Notes: a model not told the origin generated them from the letters alone. Shown: positions 54,917 through 64,000, counted from the first letter of the stretch. The stretch is DNA of 64,000 bases from Arthrobacter sp. zg-Y1171 (GCF_025244845.1 NZ_CP104264.1:2294001-2358000), one strand, 5' to 3'. Translations and numbers: made by a program.

Positions 54917-55516
54917 GTGGAACAACGCAGAATTCGGCTTGCTGCTGTAGGTGATGAGCTGCTGGCCGGACACGGGGATCCGCGCGCACTCGGCTGGCTG
55001 GGACGTGTCCTGGCCCGAACATCGCCCGAGAACGTCAACCTCCAGGCATACAGCCTGGCTGCACCCAACGAGGGCACCGAGGCGCTGGCCAACAGATGGC
55101 TCGCGGAAGCCGGCAGGCGGTTCGAGGACGGGTGCGAGAACCGCCTCGTGATCGGATTGTCGGACCGGGACCTGGACCTTCAGCTGACGACGGCGCGAAG
55201 CCGCCTGAACCTGGCGAACATCCTCGACGGCGCCGCACAGATGAGCATCAAGGTGTTCGTGGTGGGCCCTCCTCCGGGCCTCGACCCGGAACGGAACCGG
55301 AAGCTCGCGGATCTCTCCGCAGCGTTCGGCGACGTGACCACACGGCGGAAGCACGTGTACGTGGACACCCTCAACCCGCTGCTGAACCATGAGCAGTGGC
55401 GCACGGACCTGGCCGCCAACGGCGGAACGCCGGGCCAGGCCGGCTACGGCCTCATGGCGTGGCTGGTGCTTCACCGAGGTTGGTACCAGTGGCTCGACCT
55501 CCCCGACATGAACTGA
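54917..55516 (+). CDS. SGNH-hydrolase-fold protein lacking catalytic residues
   Basis: A 199-residue protein with the outline of a GDSL/SGNH esterase: VGDELLAGHGD at the block I position, an alpha/beta middle with VFVVGPPPGLDP, and the C-terminal TPGQAGYGLMAWLV...WYQWL seen in bacterial GDSL proteins. Each catalytic position is changed: the nucleophile Ser of GDS is Glu, GxND reads GLSD, and the His of DxxHP is replaced (NGGTPG). It is intracellular (no signal peptide). It may be a binding or regulatory pseudoenzyme. The start is a GTG at 54917 with GAAGGTG upstream. Confidence 0.7.
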   Translation: MEQRRIRLAAVGDELLAGHGDPRALGWLGRVLARTSPENVNLQAYSLAAPNEGTEALANRWLAEAGRRFEDGCENRLVIGLSDRDLDLQLTTARSRLNLANILDGAAQMSIKVFVVGPPPGLDPERNRKLADLSAAFGDVTTRRKHVYVDTLNPLLNHEQWRTDLAANGGTPGQAGYGLMAWLVLHRGWYQWLDLPDMN

Positions 55517-55537
55517 AACCTCCGTCATAAAGACGTC

Positions 55538-55573
55538 AAAAAACCCTTCCGGCAATAGCCGGAAGGGTTTTTT
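55538..55573 (+). terminator. Intrinsic terminator after the SGNH-like gene
   Basis: A perfect 16-bp stem (55538-55553 with 55558-55573), AATA loop, A6 on the 5' side and T6 on the 3' side. It works in either direction. It separates the SGNH-like gene from the peptide transporter operon. Confidence 0.95.
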
Positions 55574-55763
55574 GCGCATGCGGGGGCTGTTTCGGGTAGA
55601 AAAACCACCGTGTCCGGCGTAACGATCAGTTAACAACGTGTAACTTGTCTCACAGTGGAAACAATATGTGGCTAGTGTTGCTCCACATGCAGCGGTCTTC
55701 ACGGCCGCTTTGGGGGGCCATCATCGGTGGTTCCTGACTCCTCATCACCAGTTAGGACTACTT

Positions 55764-57524
55764 ATGCGTACTAAGCGCACGGCAGCTCTTGCCGCACTCT
55801 CCGTGGGGGCCCTGTTCCTGGGCGCCTGCGGCTCCGCCGGGGGCGGAACCGAAAGTGAAAGCAGCTCGGAGGCAACAACCGAGAACATCGCTTCCACCAT
55901 CAATATCGCCATCAGCCAGGCACCTGACGCCTACAACTCGAGCACCGCCAACACCAACAGCACGTACAACAGCTACGTCGACAACCTGGTGCACAGCAAC
56001 TTTGTCGAATACAGCCCCAACGGCGTCATCCACGATGAAGAGTTCGGCACCTTCGAAAAGACCAGCGACGATCCGCTGACGGTGCACTACAAGATCAATG
56101 AGGACGCCAAGTGGTCCGACGGCACCCCCATTGACTTCGATGACGTACTGCTGAACTGGGCGGCCTTCTCCGGACAGGTCGGTCCCGCCGAGGGCGAGAA
56201 CATCTTCCAGCCGTCCTCCACCAACGGTTTCTCCCAGACCAAGATGATCGAGGGCGAGGCCGGCGACAAAGAGTTCGACATGGTCTTCGAGACCCCGTAC
56301 GCGGACTGGGAAGCCCTGATGATCGGCCCCATCATGCCCGCACATATCGCAGCGGAAAAGGGCGGCCTCGCCACCGACAATAACGGCGAAGCGCTGATCA
56401 AGGCCATCCAGGACAAGGACATCGCGGCGCTGACCCCGCTGGCCGAATTCTGGAACACCGGCTGGAACTACGAAGCCGACCTCACCAAGCTTCCGGACGC
56501 CGAAATGATCCCGTCCTCCGGCCCGTACATGCTGGACAACGCCACCGACGGCACCCTGACCCTCAAGCGCAACGAGAACTACTGGGGCGAAGAGCGCAAG
56601 GGCAAGACGGAGACCATCGTCTTCAAGACCATCGCAGACACCGAAGCAGTCCAGGCCCTGGAGAACGGCGAGGTCGATATCATCGAGCCGTCCGGACCCA
56701 CCGTTGACACCAAGACCGCCATCGAGAACATCGGCGAAACGGTCACCATGCTCACCGGCCCGGAACTGACCTTCAGCCACATTGACCTGGACCAGTCGGA
56801 GAACGGCGTGTTCAAGGACCTGGCCGTACGCCAGGCCTTCTCCAAGTGCGTACCGCGCGAGGACATTGTCGAGAAGTTCGCCAAGCCCATCGATGAAAAC
56901 GCCACGGTGGACAACCTGCGCGAATACCAGCCGGGCCAGGAAGACTACGAAGAGGTCCTCGAAGGCGCTCCGTCCGCCAGCGAGTACGACGAAGTCGACC
57001 TCGAGGGCGCCAAGAAGCTGCTCGCCGATGCCGGCAAGACCGAACCCGTGTCGGTCCGCCTGATGTTCTCCTCCACGAGCCAGCTGCGCGCTGACATCGT
57101 CACCCTGATCAAGACCTCCTGCGACCAGGCCGGCTTCAACATTGTTCCCACCCCGGACCCCAAGTGGAGCGCCAAGCTCGCCGAGCCCGGAGCCTGGGAC
57201 GCCATCCTGTTCGCCTGGGCCGGTTCCGGCCTGGCCGCCAGCGCACAGTCGATCTACGTCTCCGACGGCGAGCAGAACTACGGCAAGTTCGCCAACGCTG
57301 AACTCGACAAGCTCTGGGACCAGATCGCTACCTCCACTGACGAAGAAGAGGTCAAGGAACTGAAGACCAAGGCAGAGGAAATCCTCGCCGCCGAGGTCTA
57401 CAACGTGGTCCTGTACGCGAACTCCGGTGTGGTTGCACACTCCTCCAAGCTGGAGAACGTGGAACTGAACCCGAGCCAGAACGGCATCACCTGGAACGCC
57501 TACAAGTGGACAAAGCAGGTCTAG
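55764..57524 (+). CDS. Peptide/nickel-type ABC transporter substrate-binding lipoprotein
   Basis: Family-5 solute-binding protein, 586 residues. The signal peptide ends in the lipobox LFLGAC; a Glu/Ser/Thr-rich linker follows (ESESSSEATTENIAS). The fold shows NIAISQAPDAYNS, WSDGTPIDFDDVLLNW and IPSSGPYMLDN-type segments of DppA/OppA. ATG 55764 gives the proper signal peptide; the frame is open further up but without a ribosome-binding site. It heads an operon with two permeases and a fused ATPase. Oligopeptides are the likely cargo, not proven. Confidence 0.93.
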   Translation: MRTKRTAALAALSVGALFLGACGSAGGGTESESSSEATTENIASTINIAISQAPDAYNSSTANTNSTYNSYVDNLVHSNFVEYSPNGVIHDEEFGTFEKTSDDPLTVHYKINEDAKWSDGTPIDFDDVLLNWAAFSGQVGPAEGENIFQPSSTNGFSQTKMIEGEAGDKEFDMVFETPYADWEALMIGPIMPAHIAAEKGGLATDNNGEALIKAIQDKDIAALTPLAEFWNTGWNYEADLTKLPDAEMIPSSGPYMLDNATDGTLTLKRNENYWGEERKGKTETIVFKTIADTEAVQALENGEVDIIEPSGPTVDTKTAIENIGETVTMLTGPELTFSHIDLDQSENGVFKDLAVRQAFSKCVPREDIVEKFAKPIDENATVDNLREYQPGQEDYEEVLEGAPSASEYDEVDLEGAKKLLADAGKTEPVSVRLMFSSTSQLRADIVTLIKTSCDQAGFNIVPTPDPKWSAKLAEPGAWDAILFAWAGSGLAASAQSIYVSDGEQNYGKFANAELDKLWDQIATSTDEEEVKELKTKAEEILAAEVYNVVLYANSGVVAHSSKLENVELNPSQNGITWNAYKWTKQV

Positions 57525-57547
57525 CCGCAGCACCACGCTAGCCGCAG

Positions 57548-57596
57548 CATAAGCGGGGATGGGCAGACTCAAAGTCTGCCCATCCCCCTGCTTATG
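57548..57596 (+). repeat. Long intercistronic stem-loop between binding protein and permease genes
   Basis: A 15-bp GC-rich stem (57555-57569 with 57573-57587) is extended by CATAAGC/GCTTATG (57548-57554 with 57590-57596) after a 2-nt bulge. No T-run follows. Such structures after a binding-protein gene often stabilise its mRNA and reduce downstream expression (known for other ABC operons; inference here). Confidence 0.8.
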
Positions 57597-57635
57597 TCCG
57601 CGGCGTTCTTTAGTCCCACCCCAAGGAGCCCCACG

Positions 57636-59168
57636 GTGTTCTACTTCATTCTTAAAAGAGCGGTCACTTCGTTCTTTATCCTCCTGGCCGCCACGGCACT
57701 GATGTTTGTCCTGGCCGTCAACTCCGGCGATCCCCTCCATGACCTCGCCGAACTGCGCAACGACGACCGGGAATCCCGCATAGCCGCCCGTACCGAAGCC
57801 ATGCACCTGGATCAGCCGATCCACATCCGCTATCTGCTCTGGCTGCAGGAAATCGGCCGCTGCATCATGCCCGGCGGCGCACAGTGCACGCTGGGCCTGG
57901 ACCGCGTGGGCAACCCCGTCATCGAGCAGCTGCAATCCGCCGCCGGTTCAACCTTCCGTCTGGTGGTCGTAGCAACGGTGCTCGCGATCATCCTGGGCGT
58001 GCTTATCGGTGTTGTTACCGCCCTGCGGCAGTACAGCGTGTTCGACTACTCGATCACGTTCGTTGCCTTCCTCCTGTTCTCCATGCCGCTCTTCTGGCTT
58101 TCCACACTCCTCAAGCAGTACCTCGCCATCGGTCTCAACACCTGGCTGGAGAATCCAACCATGTCCTATCTGGGCATAGTGCTGCTGGGGTTGGTGGCCG
58201 GGGTGATCTGGATGGTTGTCGTCGGCGGCGACCGCCGACGCCGCATCCAGGTATTCGCAGTATCGGCCGTGGCAACTTCGGGGACCATGCTCGTGCTGCT
58301 GATGTCCGGTTGGTTCAAAACCCCCGGCTTCGGTCCCGTCGGCATCCTGGTGAGCGCCTTCGCCATCGCCCTCGGAGTCACGGCATTGTTCGCCGGGTTC
58401 CGGCGTCACCGGATTGTCTACGCAGCCCTTGCTACGGCCGCAGCCGGTTTTGTCGGCTATCTGGTCACGATGGGCATCATGAAAGACCCGGACTGGCTGA
58501 CCATTGCCGGCCTGGCACTGGTGACCGTTGCGGTTTCCGCTGCCATCGGGCATTTCGTGGGCGGACCGTACGCCAAGCAGACCCGGCAGATTACCGCCGT
58601 CGTCGGCCTGCTGATCGGTTTCATCGTGTTCCTGGATTCGCTCCTGCACGCCTACCCGACGCTGTCCCGCAAGACCGGCGGCCGGCCCATTCCCACTACC
58701 GGTTCCTCCACGCCCAACCTCGAGGGAACCTTCTGGGAAGTGAACCTGGATTATGCGCTGTACCTGGTGCTGCCGACCATCGCGATCATGCTGATTTCGT
58801 TTGCCATGTACACCCGCTACACCCGCGCCAGCCAGCTGGACGTCATGACCCAGGACTACATCCGCACCGCTCGGGCCAAGGGCCTCAGCGAGCGGACCGT
58901 CGTGGTCAAGCATGCGTTCCGCAACGCGATGATCCCGATCACGACCCTGATGGCCTTCGACTTCGCCGGCGTGCTCGGCGGCGCCGTGGTCACGGAATCG
59001 GTGTTCGGCTGGAACGGCATGGGCAAGATGTTCACCGACGGACTCACCAACGTGGACCCCAATGTCATCATGGCGTTCTTCCTCGTCACGGGCGTGGCCG
59101 CGGTGACCTTCAACATGCTGGCTGACATCGCGTACGCGTTCCTCGATCCGCGCATCAGCCTGAACTGA
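57636..59168 (+). CDS. Peptide-type ABC permease (DppB-like) with inserted membrane block
   Basis: A 510-residue permease, against about 310-340 for DppB. The N-terminal FYFILKRAVTSFFIL helix and the C-terminal BPD_transp_1 core, with the EAA loop DYIRTARAKGLSERTVVVKHAF, are standard. Between the third helix region and the core (about residues 170-340) lie about five to six extra hydrophobic segments and a PTLSRKTGGRPIPTTG loop. The GTG at 57636 is chosen: AAGGAG lies 7 nt upstream. It is followed 11 nt later by the DppC-like gene. Confidence 0.9.
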   Translation: MFYFILKRAVTSFFILLAATALMFVLAVNSGDPLHDLAELRNDDRESRIAARTEAMHLDQPIHIRYLLWLQEIGRCIMPGGAQCTLGLDRVGNPVIEQLQSAAGSTFRLVVVATVLAIILGVLIGVVTALRQYSVFDYSITFVAFLLFSMPLFWLSTLLKQYLAIGLNTWLENPTMSYLGIVLLGLVAGVIWMVVVGGDRRRRIQVFAVSAVATSGTMLVLLMSGWFKTPGFGPVGILVSAFAIALGVTALFAGFRRHRIVYAALATAAAGFVGYLVTMGIMKDPDWLTIAGLALVTVAVSAAIGHFVGGPYAKQTRQITAVVGLLIGFIVFLDSLLHAYPTLSRKTGGRPIPTTGSSTPNLEGTFWEVNLDYALYLVLPTIAIMLISFAMYTRYTRASQLDVMTQDYIRTARAKGLSERTVVVKHAFRNAMIPITTLMAFDFAGVLGGAVVTESVFGWNGMGKMFTDGLTNVDPNVIMAFFLVTGVAAVTFNMLADIAYAFLDPRISLN

Positions 59169-59179
59169 TTGGTAGAGCA

Positions 59180-60223
59180 ATGACTGATAACAAGATTCCC
59201 GCGGACGGGCCAAAGGAAAGCAGCCCGGAGCTGACGGCCATGACGCTGGAGAGCCAGCGGACCGTCACGGCGGACTCCCCCGCAACCAGGGGTGTCGTAG
59301 CTGAACCTAGAATCACCGAGGCCAAAAGCCAGTCCAAGCTGGTCCGCGAACGCTTCCTGCGGCATAAGGGCGCCATGGGCGGAATGATCGGCCTGCTCTT
59401 TATCGTGCTGCTGGCATTCTCCTCAATCGGCTTCAACGTCGGCCCGCTGCATATTCCGGGCTGGTGGCAGCACACCTTCTACGAGGTGCAGGAAACCGCC
59501 GACGGCGGGAAGCCCACCCTGTCCTGGACCGGGCTGGGCGACCACCCGTTCGGCCAGGACGCCCTGGGCCGGGACTACTTCGCGATGACCATGCGCGGGG
59601 CACAGATCTCCCTGATCATTGCCTTCATCGTGGGTATTGTCGGCACCGTCATCGGCACCGTCGTCGGTGCGCTGGCCGGCTATTACCGCGGCCGGGTCGA
59701 AGCCGTCCTGATGCGCTTCACCGACGTCATCATCACCATCCCGCTCCTGGTGGTCGCCGCAGTGCTGGCCACCATCGTGGCCGACTTCGGAATCGTCGTC
59801 TTCGCGGTCTTCCTGGGCATGCTCACTTGGACCAACCTCGCCCGGATTGTGCGCGGCGAGTTCCTTTCCCTCCGGGAAAAGGAGTTCGTGGAGGCGGCGA
59901 AGTCCGTAGGCGCCAGCTCGGCCCGGATCATCTTCAAGCACATCCTGCCCAACACCGTGGGCGTCATCATCGTCTCGGCCACGCTCGCCATCTCCGGCGC
60001 CATCCTGCTGGAAACCGCGCTCGGCTTCCTGGGCCTGGGCGTGCAGGAGCCGGACACCTCGCTGGGCAAGCTGATCAATGAAAACCGGTCAGCCATGACC
60101 GTGCGCCCGTGGGTCTTCCTTTGGCCCGGCGTGTTTATCGTGGCCATTGCCCTCGCCGTCAACTTCATCGGCGACGGGCTCCGGGATGCGTTTGATCCCC
60201 GACAGACAAGGAACAAGCAATGA
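59180..60223 (+). CDS. Peptide-type ABC permease (DppC-like)
   Basis: A 347-residue permease. The cytosolic N-terminus (about 1-65) is followed by a first helix (GGMIGLLFIVLLAFSSIGF), an extracytoplasmic segment with HPFGQDALGRDYFAMTMRGAQ typical of DppC, and a five-helix core with the EAA loop EFVEAAKSVGASSARIIFKH. It pairs with the DppB-like subunit. Its end overlaps the ATPase gene by ATGA. Confidence 0.93.
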   Translation: MTDNKIPADGPKESSPELTAMTLESQRTVTADSPATRGVVAEPRITEAKSQSKLVRERFLRHKGAMGGMIGLLFIVLLAFSSIGFNVGPLHIPGWWQHTFYEVQETADGGKPTLSWTGLGDHPFGQDALGRDYFAMTMRGAQISLIIAFIVGIVGTVIGTVVGALAGYYRGRVEAVLMRFTDVIITIPLLVVAAVLATIVADFGIVVFAVFLGMLTWTNLARIVRGEFLSLREKEFVEAAKSVGASSARIIFKHILPNTVGVIIVSATLAISGAILLETALGFLGLGVQEPDTSLGKLINENRSAMTVRPWVFLWPGVFIVAIALAVNFIGDGLRDAFDPRQTRNKQ

Positions 60224-62004
60224 CCTCCACACCGGTATACAGCGACACCCCGGCAACGGGAACCGGTTCCCCCATCCTTGAGGTCACCGGACTCGGCGTC
60301 GATTTCAACGTTGACAACGAATGGGTCATGGCCGCCGAAGACGTGAACTACAAGGTTTATCCCGGGGAGATCCTGGCCATCGTCGGCGAATCCGGCTCGG
60401 GAAAGAGCATGTCCTCCATGGCACTGCTCGGCCTGCTGCCCGGCAACGGGCGGTCCACAGGCAGTGCGAAACTGCACGGCAAGGAACTCATCGGCGCCCC
60501 GCAGTCGGCGCTGCGGAAGATCCGCGGCAATGACATTGCCATGATTTTCCAGGAGCCCATGACGGCCTTGAACCCGGTCCTCACGGTGGGTGAACAGGTG
60601 AAGGAGATCATCGAGCAGCACACCGATGCGTCCCCCGCCGATGCCAAGGCACGCGCCATTGAGCTGCTGCGCATGGTGGAGATTCCGGATCCGGAGACCC
60701 GTTACGACAGCTACCCGCACCAGTTCTCCGGCGGGCAGCGCCAGCGGGCCATGATTGCCATTGCCATTGCCAATGATCCGATCCTGCTGATCGCCGATGA
60801 ACCCACGACCGCCCTGGACGTCACGGTCCAGGCGGAAGTACTGGAACTGCTGCGCAAGCTCAACAAACGCCTGAACAGCGCCATCCTGCTCATCACCCAT
60901 GACATGGGCGTAGTGGCCGACCTTGCGGACAACGTGGTGGTGATGCAAAACGGGCGGATCGTGGAAGCCTCCGCCGTGGTGGATCTCTTCGCTGCACCGC
61001 AGCAGGACTACACCAAGGCCCTGCTCGACGCCGTGCCGCACCTCGGTTCCAAGGTGGGCGGCGTACTGGCAGCCGTCGAGGTGGAGGATGACGGATCCCT
61101 TCAGATCACCGACGCACCCCTGTCGGTCATGAAGGCCTCCGAGGAAGTGGCCGAACCGACGTCGTCGCAGACGCCCGCCCTGCAGCTCGAGAACGTGGCC
61201 ATCGAGTATCCCGGGCGGTTCCGCACCCCGGCCTTCCGCGCCGTTTCCGACGTTTCCTTCACGATCATGCCCGGCGAAGTCATGGGCCTCGTGGGCGAAT
61301 CCGGCTCGGGAAAGTCCACCATCGGGCGCGCTGTCACCGGCCTGCTGCCGGTGGCCGACGGTAGCGTCCGGATCAACGGAACAGACATCGCGGGGCTGTC
61401 ACCGAAAAAAATGCGGCCGCTCCGGCGGAAGTTCGCCATCGTCTTCCAGGACCCGGCAGCATCGCTGAATCCGCGGATGTCCATCGGCGAGAGCATCGGC
61501 GAGCCGCTGTTCCTGCATGAGAAGCTGTCCAAGGCCGAACTGGATAACCGGGTGGCGAACCTGCTCGATGACGTCCAGCTGCCCAAGAGCTTCCGTAACC
61601 GGTACCCGCACGAACTCTCCGGCGGCCAGCGCCAGCGGGTGGGGATTGCCCGGGCGCTCTCGCTGCGGCCGTCCCTGCTCGTGGCGGACGAGCCGACGTC
61701 GGCGCTGGATGTGTCAGTGCAGGCACGGGTGCTGGCGCTGCTGCAGGACCTGCAGAAGGAGTACGGCTTCGCCTGCCTGTTCGTCAGCCATGACCTGGCG
61801 GTGGTCGAAATCCTGGCCAGCCATATCGCCGTGCTGAACAAGGGCAGGATGGTGGAGCAGGGTTCCACCGAGCAGGTCCTGAAGTACCCGCAGGATCCGT
61901 ACACGCGGCGCCTGCTGGCAGCGGCACCGGTGCCGGACCCGGCCGAACAGGCCTACCGCCGCGAGCAGCGCCACGCGCTCCTCGCGGCCGGCAACACCGA
62001 ATAG
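60220..62004 (+). CDS. Fused double ATPase of peptide-type ABC transporter (DppD-DppF-like)
   Basis: Two complete ABC domains in one 594-residue chain. Domain 1 (about 15-270) has [29 protein letters not shown] and [14 protein letters not shown]. Domain 2 (about 320-575) has [29 protein letters not shown] and [14 protein letters not shown]. Each ends in an oligopeptide-type C-terminal stretch ([15 protein letters not shown]). It replaces separate DppD and DppF proteins. Last gene of the operon; only a weak GC-rich inverted repeat follows (about 62043-62092). Confidence 0.95.
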   Translation: MTSTPVYSDTPATGTGSPILEVTGLGVDFNVDNEWVMAAEDVNYKVYPGEILAIVGESGSGKSMSSMALLGLLPGNGRSTGSAKLHGKELIGAPQSALRKIRGNDIAMIFQEPMTALNPVLTVGEQVKEIIEQHTDASPADAKARAIELLRMVEIPDPETRYDSYPHQFSGGQRQRAMIAIAIANDPILLIADEPTTALDVTVQAEVLELLRKLNKRLNSAILLITHDMGVVADLADNVVVMQNGRIVEASAVVDLFAAPQQDYTKALLDAVPHLGSKVGGVLAAVEVEDDGSLQITDAPLSVMKASEEVAEPTSSQTPALQLENVAIEYPGRFRTPAFRAVSDVSFTIMPGEVMGLVGESGSGKSTIGRAVTGLLPVADGSVRINGTDIAGLSPKKMRPLRRKFAIVFQDPAASLNPRMSIGESIGEPLFLHEKLSKAELDNRVANLLDDVQLPKSFRNRYPHELSGGQRQRVGIARALSLRPSLLVADEPTSALDVSVQARVLALLQDLQKEYGFACLFVSHDLAVVEILASHIAVLNKGRMVEQGSTEQVLKYPQDPYTRRLLAAAPVPDPAEQAYRREQRHALLAAGNTE

Positions 62005-62219
62005 GGCACGTTGCCGAACAGGTAAACACAGCAGAACGAAACCGCGGCGGCGGCGTCAGTGGCGGAAGACCATCTTCCCCACGGCGCCGCCGTCGTCGTT
62101 GTCAGGGTTCCGTTGCCGGTCTGGAACTAAGTTGGACTATGTTGGGGTGGGAAGACAGTGTCGCGACTCACACTCGGCCGCGGTGCAGCTTCGCAATTCA
62201 CGGTGCAAAGGAGCATTCC

Positions 62220-63722
62220 ATGATGGTTCGCGAGCTATCGCATTACGTTGACGGACAGCATGTCGGAGGCACTTCCGGGCGCTTCAGCGATGTCTACGAT
62301 CCCTGCACCGGCGAGGTCCAGGCAAGGGTGCCCCTGGCCAGCACCGAGGAAGTCCGCAACGTTGTTTCCAACGCGGAGAAGGGCCAGCTGGAATGGGTGG
62401 CCATGAATCCGCAGCGGCGCGGACGGATCCTGCTTCGGTTCGTTGACCTGGTGAACCGGAACATAGATGAACTGGCCACCCTGCTGTCCTCGGAGCACGG
62501 CAAGACCCTCCTCGATGCGAAGGGCGACATCCAACGGGGCATCGAGGTGGTGGAATTCGCTGCCGGCGCCCCGCACCTGCTCAAGGGTGAATTCTCGGAC
62601 AACGCGGGGGCCGGCATCGATGTCCACTCGCTGCGCCAGCCGCTCGGCGTCGTAGCCGGAATCACACCGTTCAACTTTCCGGCCATGATTCCGCTGTGGA
62701 AATCCGGACCGGCACTGGCTGCAGGCAATTCCTTCATCCTCAAGCCCTCCGAGCGGGACCCTTCGGTGCCGCTGCGCCTCGCCGAGCTCTTTACGGAGGC
62801 AGGCCTTCCGGCCGGTGTCTTCAATGTGGTCAACGGTGACAAGGAAGCGGTTGATGCCCTGCTGGAGGATCCGAGGGTCTCTGCCATCGGCTTTGTCGGC
62901 TCCACCCCCATTGCGCAGTACATCTATGCCACTGCCGCTGCACACGGAAAGCGCGCCCAGTGCTTCGGCGGCGCGAAAAACCACATGGTGATCATGCCGG
63001 ATGCCGACCTGGATATGGCAGCAGATGCCCTGATCGGGGCCGGCTTCGGTTCCGCCGGTGAACGCTGCATGGCGATCTCCGTGGCCGTGCCGGTCGGCAA
63101 GGCCACCGGCGACGCGCTCGTTGCGAAGCTTGAGGAGCGGATCGCAGGTCTGAAGGTTGGCCACAGCCTCGCAGATGATTCGGATTTCGGCCCGGTGGTC
63201 GCGGCTTCCGCGAAGGAACGGATCGAAGGGTACATCCAGGCCGGCGTGGATGAGGGCGCCACCCTGCTGGCCGACGGGCGCGGCCTCGCGGTAGAGGGCT
63301 ACGAGGGCGGCTTCTGGGTGGGGCCCACCCTCTTCGACCACGTCACCAAGGACATGACCATCTACAAGGAAGAGATCTTCGGTCCCGTGCTCAGCGTGCT
63401 CCGGGCAGAGGACTACGACGAGGCCCTCCGCCTGTGCAGCGAGCACGAGTTCGGCAACGGAGTGGCCATCTTCACCAGGGACGGCGACTCCGCCCGTGAT
63501 TTCGCAAGCCGCGTCCAGGTCGGCATGGTGGGCATCAACGTCCCCATCCCGGTCCCCATCGCCTACTACACCTTCGGCGGCTGGAAGGCTTCCGGATTCG
63601 GCGACCTCAACCAGCACGGCGCGGACGCCTTCCGCTTCTATACCAAGACCAAGACGGTCACCACGCGCTGGCCGTCGGGGATCCGCACCGGTGCCAGCTT
63701 CGTTATGCCGGAAGGCAGCTGA
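62220..63722 (+). CDS. mmsA: CoA-acylating methylmalonate-semialdehyde dehydrogenase
   Basis: Oxidises methylmalonate semialdehyde to propionyl-CoA (and malonate semialdehyde to acetyl-CoA) in valine and inositol catabolism. The 500-residue product has the aldehyde-dehydrogenase fold with ITPFNFPAMIPLW, the NAD site GFVGSTPIA, and catalytic Cys283 in GSAGERCMAIS; the usual general-base Glu is absent, as in this CoA-dependent subfamily. ATG 62220 has AAGGAG six nt upstream; an open frame further up lacks one. The next gene starts in its stop codon (TGATG). Confidence 0.95.
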   Translation: MMVRELSHYVDGQHVGGTSGRFSDVYDPCTGEVQARVPLASTEEVRNVVSNAEKGQLEWVAMNPQRRGRILLRFVDLVNRNIDELATLLSSEHGKTLLDAKGDIQRGIEVVEFAAGAPHLLKGEFSDNAGAGIDVHSLRQPLGVVAGITPFNFPAMIPLWKSGPALAAGNSFILKPSERDPSVPLRLAELFTEAGLPAGVFNVVNGDKEAVDALLEDPRVSAIGFVGSTPIAQYIYATAAAHGKRAQCFGGAKNHMVIMPDADLDMAADALIGAGFGSAGERCMAISVAVPVGKATGDALVAKLEERIAGLKVGHSLADDSDFGPVVAASAKERIEGYIQAGVDEGATLLADGRGLAVEGYEGGFWVGPTLFDHVTKDMTIYKEEIFGPVLSVLRAEDYDEALRLCSEHEFGNGVAIFTRDGDSARDFASRVQVGMVGINVPIPVPIAYYTFGGWKASGFGDLNQHGADAFRFYTKTKTVTTRWPSGIRTGASFVMPEGS

Positions 63723-64000
63723 TGGGCCCCGGGACGCCTGTCACGGACGAGGTGCTGTTCGAATGCCGCGGCCGGCTGGGCGTGATCACGCTTAACCGCC
63801 CCCGAGCGGTCAATGCGCTGACGGCCGGCATGGCATCGGCCATGCTGGAGCAGCTCAGGCTTTGGGCCGGCGACGACGCCGTCGCGGCCGTGCTGGTACG
63901 GGGCTCCGGCGAACGGGGGTTGTGCGCGGGCGGCGACATAGTGGCCATCTACCGCGACATGCTCGACGGCGGCACTGCCACGGCCGCCTTCTGGGCGGAG
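63722..64000 (+). CDS. 3-hydroxyisobutyryl-CoA hydrolase (5' part)
   Basis: The first 93 codons of a crotonase-fold protein; the gene runs off the right edge. It starts MGPGTPVTDEVLFECRG and shows VITLNRPRAVNAL and the oxyanion-hole region GLCAGGDIVAIYRD. The AGGDI(V)xxY(R) form points to 3-hydroxyisobutyryl-CoA hydrolase rather than a simple enoyl-CoA hydratase. Coupling to mmsA fits valine breakdown, in which it acts two steps before MmsA. Confidence 0.88.
   Translation, partial: MGPGTPVTDEVLFECRGRLGVITLNRPRAVNALTAGMASAMLEQLRLWAGDDAVAAVLVRGSGERGLCAGGDIVAIYRDMLDGGTATAAFWAE

Noticed and set aside
54917..55516. Annotating the SGNH-like protein as a GDSL lipase/esterase
   Set aside because: The nucleophile, Asn and His positions are all substituted, so activity cannot be assumed.
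55758..57935. A long minus-strand open frame (about 725 codons) opposite the peptide-binding protein gene
   Set aside because: It is a shadow of a clear lipoprotein gene in the usual high-GC pattern, with no recognisable motifs.

Overview
The window is a 64 kb stretch of high-GC (roughly two thirds G+C), gene-dense chromosome from an actinomycete. Several features point to the Micrococcaceae (Arthrobacter and relatives): the gene order argS-lysA-hom-thrC-thrB-rho-prfA-prmC-tsaC followed by atpI-atpZ-atpB-E-F-H-A-G-D, a fused E2/E1 2-oxoglutarate enzyme (Kgd), a Rho factor with a long Arg/Asp/Asn-rich insertion, frequent GTG/TTG starts and many 4-nt ATGA gene overlaps. The genus is an inference; nothing here fixes the species. 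I saw no phage, integrase, transposase, rRNA operon or CRISPR array.

Layout. 1-6219 (minus): F1Fo ATP synthase operon, entering from atpD at the left edge, with two small AtpZ/AtpI-like membrane proteins at its 5' end. 6343-12291: a surface-polysaccharide block (WbpL-like initiating transferase and WbpM/FlaA1-like dehydratase on minus; two GT2 glycosyltransferases and an NAD-dependent epimerase on plus). 12288-24309 (minus): translation, termination and amino-acid genes tsaC, prmC, prfA, rho, thrB, thrC, hom, lysA, argS. 24495-27377 (plus): a compact redox module of an FMN-binding lipoprotein, an ApbE flavinyltransferase and a membrane NqrB/RnfD-like protein fused to a ferredoxin-NADP reductase-type domain. 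27719-29641: DUF222/HNH protein. 29924-29996: tRNA-Arg(CCG) with a strong terminator.

30062-37496: a small DUF6176-like protein, a TetR regulator, a five-gene branched-chain-amino-acid-type ABC importer (livGFHMK-like) and, convergent across a 23-bp perfect hairpin, a MaoC hydratase and an SDR dehydrogenase. Three near-identical palindromes (ACCGACCGGTCGGT-like) lie before tetR, at the start of the importer and in the promoter of the SDR/MaoC pair. This suggests one TetR regulon that imports and oxidises an unknown, possibly acyl-CoA-forming, substrate. A fragment of an AraC-type regulator lies next to it. 37787-44775: WYL regulator, HrpA helicase, HIT protein, rhodanese and metallo-hydrolase. 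44907-48110: Zur and a znuABC zinc importer with a candidate Zur box. 48120-50572: two CNNM/CorC-type membrane proteins.

51044-55516: Kgd (2-oxoglutarate metabolism) and an SGNH-fold protein that has lost its catalytic residues. 55764-62004: a peptide/nickel-type ABC importer (binding protein, two permeases, fused double ATPase). 62220-64000: start of a valine-catabolism operon (methylmalonate-semialdehyde dehydrogenase and 3-hydroxyisobutyryl-CoA hydrolase), running off the right edge.

The least ordinary parts are the flavinylated electron-transfer module (24.5-27.4 kb), whose ApbE lacks any export signal although its likely substrate is a lipoprotein, and the TetR/ABC/MaoC/SDR regulon (30.6-37.6 kb).
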